The notes under the pieces are model-generated. The model was not told the origin of the DNA, searched no databases, and saw only the letters and a list, made by a program, of their open reading frames with translations. A stretch of 9,552 nt of DNA from contig CAZEJK010000194.1 in NCBI GenBank assembly GCA_964512045.1, positions 1-9,552 on the forward strand. The letters run 5' to 3'. Origin of the DNA: CAZEJK01 sp964512045. GTDB taxonomy: Bacteria; Acidobacteriota; Thermoanaerobaculia; Thermoanaerobaculales; Sulfomarinibacteraceae. Position numbers and translations under genes: made by a program. Shown here piece by piece: positions 6,150 to 9,552 of this stretch; position 1 is the stretch's first letter; every line of letters begins with the position of its first letter.

Positions 6150-7520
6150 TCAACCCTCCGTGCCGGTGCTGTCGAAGCGGATCTTCTCCACCAGCGAGGT
6201 GTCGTAGGTCCCGCTGGCGAAGTCCGGGTGGGCGATCAGCTTCAGGTGGGCCGGTATGGTTGTCGGAACCTCCTCGACGCGGGCGGCCTCCAGGCAGCGG
6301 CGGAGCGTCTCGATGGCGCTCGGTCGATCGTCGGCGTGGACGATGATCTTGGCGATCAGGGAGTCGTAGAACGCAGGCACATCGCAGGGAGGGCGCATGT
6401 GGGTATCGACGCGAACTCGGCCAGGCCCGAGGTCTGTCGGGATGTCGAACCGGGTCACCGGTCCAGGCTTCGGTTGGAAGTGAGCTCCGGGGTCCTCGGC
6501 GTTGATCCGCGCCTCGATGGCGTGGCCCGAGGAGCTGATCGACTCCTGGGTCAGCTCGAGCCGCTCGCCGGCGGCAACTCTGAGCTGCAGCTCCACCAGG
6601 TCGGCGCCGGTGATGCACTCCGTCACCGGGTGCTCGACCTGCAACCGCGTGTTCATCTCCATGAAGTAGAGGGACCCGTCGGCGTCACGCAGGAGCTCCA
6701 TGGTGCCGGCACCTTCATAGCCGAGGGCCGCGGTTGCCTGGGTGGCGCGGGCGCCGTACAGCGCTCGCTGCTCGTCAGTGACCACGGGGCTCGGCGCCTC
6801 CTCGATGAGCTTCTGGTGCCGACGCTGCACGGAGCACTCGCGTTCGCCGAAGTGCACCGCATGGCCCCAGCTATCGCCGAGCACCTGGAACTCGATGTGT
6901 CGTCCAGCCTCGATGAACCTCTCCATGTACAGCCCCGCGTTGCCGAACGCCGCCTCTGCCTCGCGGCTGGCCTCGGTGTACGCGGCGTGGAGCTGGGTGG
7001 CATCGCGACAGATCCGCATGCCCCGCCCGCCGCCGCCTGCGGTGGCCTTGAGAAGCACCGGGTAGCCAATCTCCTCTGCACGCCGCTCTGCGTGGCGGAC
7101 TGTGGGCAGGACTCCTTCGGATCCGGGGATCGTCGGCATCCCCGCCGCCGCCATGGTCGCGCGGGCGAGGGCCTTGTCCCCCATGGTGCGGATAGCGTTC
7201 GGCGGCGGACCGACCCACGCGATCTGCAGCTGACGGACTCGGGCGGCGAACACGGCGTTCTCCGCGAGAAACCCCCAGCCCGGGTGGATCGCCTGCGCCT
7301 GGGTCTGGACGGCCGCCTGCAGGATGGCGTCCTGGTCGAGGTAGGAGCGGCCCGGGTGTGCGGGGCCGACGCCAACCCGGTGGTCGAACTCGTCGAGCCA
7401 CGGAGCGTCGGCGTCTGCTTCCGAGAAGACCGCCACAGTGGAAACCCCGAGGCGGCGGCAGGTGCGAGCAACCCGCACGGCCACCTCACCGCGATTGGCA
7501 ACGAGAAGGCGTCGAAACAT
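6150..7520 (-). CDS. accC: Biotin carboxylase subunit of acyl-CoA carboxylase
   Basis: This 456-residue stand-alone biotin carboxylase (E. coli AccC is about 449) makes carboxybiotin on the carrier protein from ATP and bicarbonate. The N-terminal domain begins FRRLLVANRGEVAVRVAR. HPGWGFLAEN and the glycine-rich ATP-grasp loop KATAGGGGRG follow, then RRHQKLIEEAP and the signature EMNTRLQVEHPVTE. Catalytic and ATP-binding residues are all present at nearly E. coli numbering: Lys116, Lys158, His208, His235, Lys237, Glu275, Glu288, Arg292, Gln294, Val295, Glu296 and Arg338. The C-terminus (HPDFASGTYDTSLVEKI) stops at the carboxylase domain, so it is not a fused PccA/MccA-type alpha subunit with its own biotin domain. 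The carrier is supplied separately two genes downstream. The ATG at 7518-7520 is set by the conserved N-terminus. There is no clear Shine-Dalgarno sequence, but a -10-like box lies just upstream. The symbol reflects function; orthology to the fatty-acid AccC is not proven. Confidence 0.96.
   Translation of the reverse strand: MFRRLLVANRGEVAVRVARTCRRLGVSTVAVFSEADADAPWLDEFDHRVGVGPAHPGRSYLDQDAILQAAVQTQAQAIHPGWGFLAENAVFAARVRQLQIAWVGPPPNAIRTMGDKALARATMAAAGMPTIPGSEGVLPTVRHAERRAEEIGYPVLLKATAGGGGRGMRICRDATQLHAAYTEASREAEAAFGNAGLYMERFIEAGRHIEFQVLGDSWGHAVHFGERECSVQRRHQKLIEEAPSPVVTDEQRALYGARATQATAALGYEGAGTMELLRDADGSLYFMEMNTRLQVEHPVTECITGADLVELQLRVAAGERLELTQESISSSGHAIEARINAEDPGAHFQPKPGPVTRFDIPTDLGPGRVRVDTHMRPPCDVPAFYDSLIAKIIVHADDRPSAIETLRRCLEAARVEEVPTTIPAHLKLIAHPDFASGTYDTSLVEKIRFDSTGTEG
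6154..6159 (-). promoter_or_regulatory. Shine-Dalgarno site of the carboxyltransferase inside the biotin carboxylase 3' end
   Basis: GGAGGG on the minus strand lies seven bases before the carboxyltransferase ATG, within the last codons of biotin carboxylase. The upstream stop (TGA), three bases and the downstream ATG follow at once. Ribosomes ending the first gene are therefore placed to start the second, which would keep the two subunits in step. Confidence 0.75.
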
Positions 7521-7526
7521 GCGCGC

Positions 7527-7532
7527 ATTGTA
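7527..7532 (-). promoter_or_regulatory. Candidate -10 box for a leaderless biotin carboxylase transcript
   Basis: TACAAT on the minus strand lies six bases before the biotin carboxylase ATG. A start seven bases past the box would fall on the A of the ATG. No Shine-Dalgarno sequence is present at the usual distance. No good -35 match is seen 17 bases further up. The WD40 gene ends only 43 bases upstream on the same strand, so read-through is the alternative. Confidence 0.4.
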
Positions 7533-7563
7533 GCCGGTCTTCTCGGCGCCTGCTGTAGCCGTG

Positions 7564-9552
7564 TCAGTCTCCGAAGAAGAACTCGCGCAGGCTCATGGAC
7601 TGTGCGTCACGAAGCTGGTTGCGAGTTGCCAGGGCAGCAGCACGAACGTCGGGGTCGGGATCCTCCAACGCCGTGTCGAGGAGCTCGCGGACCGGTCGTG
7701 TCTCCTCGAACATGGTCAGCGCTCTGATGGCGTTGCGCCGCGTCGCTGGATCGATGCTGTTGGCCAGTCTGCGAACGATGAAGAACGCCTCCTCCGGGCC
7801 CATAACGCCGCTGACGATGAGCTCTCTCAGCACGGAGGACGCCGCCTCGTTCGCTTCCGTATCATCCGAGTTGACGGCGTCCTCCAGAGCGCGGAGCGAG
7901 CGGTCGGTGCGGAGCAGCGCCAACGCTCGGGCAGCCACATGGCGCGGAGGGGCGCGGACGTCCCGGAGTGCTTCGTCGAGATCGGGGATGACCTCGTCCC
8001 CCAGGCGCACGAGAACCAGCACCGTATCGTCGCGCTGGATTTCGTCCAGCTCGGTGGTGACTCCCTCGAGCAGCATGCGGGCGTGCTCTGGAGTCGCGAG
8101 CTGCAGCACGCAGCTGACAGCGGCGTCGTACTCGCCAGCGGTTCGACGACGGTCACTCTGCCAGTCAGGCTCCTGCAAAGCTGCGAAGTAGCTGTCGAGG
8201 CGTTGGACGTCGCATGCGACGGCGAGCCCCACGGAACGGGCCGGTCGACCACTGGACAGCATGCCGGTGAACACGGAGTCGTGCTTGTACGCTCGTGATG
8301 TCAGCTGGTAGGACTGGAAGAACTCCCGACGGACAGTATCGTTGAACAGCGTCTCATCGCTCTCAGGGATCCGGAGGCTCTGATAGAGAAACACCAGGGC
8401 GAGGAGGGCGAGGACTACGCCGGCAGCCTTCAAGCCGATGTTGCGCGTGGCTCGATGGGCGAACGAGACGATCGGTTGCATCGCCTCGATGCGCGCGGTG
8501 ATAGTCTGCGATCTACTGTCGTCTCGATGCTGCCGGGTGCGTCGCTCGCTCCACTCGAGGAGCATCCGGTCGAGCGTTGCCTCCAACCATGGGCGTTCGG
8601 CCTGACCGAATCCACGGTGCTGGAGATCGGCCAGCAGCTCGTCGATGTCGGTATCCGACCAGGTCGGGAAGCTCTCAGGTTCATCGGGCGCCTCAATCTG
8701 TCGATGGAGGAAGGCGTCGAGAAACGGGCGGGCTCGCTCGTCCCATACCTCCGGCTGATCCCGGATCTCGGGCTGCCAGTCGAGGATCCAGAACCGCAGC
8801 GCACCGTCCCTGCTGGCTGAGACCGCAAACCGGCCGTCGCGGCTGAGCTGGACCGTCACCAACCGGTCGGTATGGCCGGTACACTCGCGCAAGCACGCGT
8901 TCGCGCGGCGATCCCAGACCCGCATTGTTCCGTCCTGGCCACCGGTGAGAAGGTAGGTGGCGTCAGGGCTCCATGCCACACAGACAGCTTCGCCGTGGTG
9001 TCCGTCGAGTGTTCGTTCGAGCCTGCCCGATGCCAGATGCCATATCCGCAGGCGTCCATCGGTCCCTGTCGCCGCGACCCGACGGCAGTCGGGACTGATC
9101 TCGACGGCGGTGACCGCGACATCGCCGGCGCTGAGCGTGCGGACGCGGTGACCGGTTATCAGGTTCCAGATATGGACATGTCCATCTGCACCAGCCGAGG
9201 CCGCATATCGCCCGTCCTCGCTCGCCGCAACGTCAGTGGCGGGGGCCCCGTGGTGCATCTCGAGCTGTGGACGTTCGGTGGACAGAGTCCACAGGCGCAC
9301 GCGTCCATCGGAAGCGCAGCTCAGGAAGCCGCCGTCACGGACCGCGAAGGCCACCGACCGGACGGCGTCGTCATGGGCGTGTACACGACGCAGAAGCTCG
9401 CTCGAATCAGTGTCCCAGATACACACCGTGCCGTCTCGGCCGCCACTCACGGCGCGGCTTCGTCTGCGGTCATGGGCCAGGGTCAGGACTGGTCCCTCGT
9501 GACCCGTCAGGACGTCGCTACAGGTTCTGGATCTGAGGTTCCACGCGCGGAT
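7564..9552 (-). CDS. WD40 repeat - transmembrane - HEAT repeat protein (N-terminus beyond the window)
   Basis: The reading frame stays open to the right edge. Translation above the GTG at 9450 gives RAWNL, TGHEGPVLTLAHD and SRAVSGGRDGTVCIWD, so that codon is internal and the gene is cut. The visible 662 residues start with at least six WD40 blades, marked by CIWD, RLWTL, HIWNL, RIWHL, RVWDR and RFWIL endings. A segment with WDERARPFLDAFL and TWSDTDIDELLADLQHRGFG follows. Similar segments occur after the WD40 propellers of bacterial Ser/Thr kinase-WD40 proteins. One membrane helix (AAGVVLALLALVFLY, about 8383-8433) comes next. The last part has helical HEAT-like repeats (DRSLRALEDAV, DPATRRNAIRAL, DPDVRAAALATR). 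WD40 and HEAT modules bind proteins, so a membrane-anchored scaffold or kinase is inferred. With the propeller inside, the HEAT part would be periplasmic. The stop is 43 bases before biotin carboxylase; any functional link is unproven. Confidence 0.92.
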   Translation of the reverse strand: MRAWNLRSRTCSDVLTGHEGPVLTLAHDRRRSRAVSGGRDGTVCIWDTDSSELLRRVHAHDDAVRSVAFAVRDGGFLSCASDGRVRLWTLSTERPQLEMHHGAPATDVAASEDGRYAASAGADGHVHIWNLITGHRVRTLSAGDVAVTAVEISPDCRRVAATGTDGRLRIWHLASGRLERTLDGHHGEAVCVAWSPDATYLLTGGQDGTMRVWDRRANACLRECTGHTDRLVTVQLSRDGRFAVSASRDGALRFWILDWQPEIRDQPEVWDERARPFLDAFLHRQIEAPDEPESFPTWSDTDIDELLADLQHRGFGQAERPWLEATLDRMLLEWSERRTRQHRDDSRSQTITARIEAMQPIVSFAHRATRNIGLKAAGVVLALLALVFLYQSLRIPESDETLFNDTVRREFFQSYQLTSRAYKHDSVFTGMLSSGRPARSVGLAVACDVQRLDSYFAALQEPDWQSDRRRTAGEYDAAVSCVLQLATPEHARMLLEGVTTELDEIQRDDTVLVLVRLGDEVIPDLDEALRDVRAPPRHVAARALALLRTDRSLRALEDAVNSDDTEANEAASSVLRELIVSGVMGPEEAFFIVRRLANSIDPATRRNAIRALTMFEETRPVRELLDTALEDPDPDVRAAALATRNQLRDAQSMSLREFFFGD

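Noticed and set aside
4188..7727. A 1179-codon open frame on the plus strand running antisense to the carboxylase genes
   Set aside because: It is codon-aligned with the real biotin carboxylase and carboxyltransferase frames. It stays open because those genes contain no TTA, CTA or TCA sense codons, normal for GC-rich DNA. The translated product shows no family motif, while the opposite strand encodes well-known enzymes with intact active sites.
9448..9450. GTG at 9450 as the start of the WD40 protein
   Set aside because: Upstream codons continue a WD40 blade (AWNL, then TGHEGPV) to the edge with no stop, so the gene is truncated by the window.

Overview
The window is GC-rich bacterial chromosome of ordinary gene density, with GTG start codons in use. 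The gene mix is a hybrid histidine kinase, a secreted CRTAC1/UnbV-type FG-GAP protein, a WD40-membrane-HEAT regulator and a three-subunit biotin carboxylase system. This suits a soil- or water-dwelling member of Myxococcota, Acidobacteriota, Planctomycetota or a related uncultured phylum. The sequence alone does not fix the phylum. I saw no rRNA, tRNA, CRISPR, transposase or phage gene.

Layout. The plus-strand half (1-3673) holds three genes: the 3' end of a PAS/HisKA/HATPase/REC hybrid kinase (1-1187, cut by the window edge), a secreted beta-propeller-like FG-GAP/VCBS protein with a C-terminal ASPIC/UnbV domain (1266-2993), and a small NTF2-like protein with a good sigma70-like promoter and Shine-Dalgarno sequence (3206-3673). 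The minus-strand half (3815-9552) reads right to left: a large WD40-TM-HEAT protein running off the right edge (7564-9552), biotin carboxylase (6150-7520), a GcdA-type carboxyltransferase (4422-6146) and a biotin carboxyl carrier protein (3815-4393). The two halves converge in the 141-base gap 3674-3814.

How they work together. The three carboxylase genes form a tight unit (gaps of 3 and 28 bases) that supplies every activity of a biotin-dependent acyl-CoA carboxylase. ATP-dependent carboxylation of biotin is followed by transfer of CO2 to an acyl-CoA. The carboxyltransferase most resembles the alpha subunit of glutaconyl-CoA decarboxylase rather than PccB/AccD, yet no sodium-pump subunit is present here, so the substrate is open. 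The carrier protein seems to have two biotinyl-like folds, only the second carrying a biotinylation lysine.

Non-coding signals. A 24-base hairpin repeat occurs twice in the same orientation, on either side of the NTF2-like gene. A TACAAT box sits exactly where it would give a leaderless biotin carboxylase mRNA. Nothing here is clearly a new defence or mobile system. The most interesting points are the carboxylase composition, the carrier protein's domain duplication and the truncated WD40-TM-HEAT protein.
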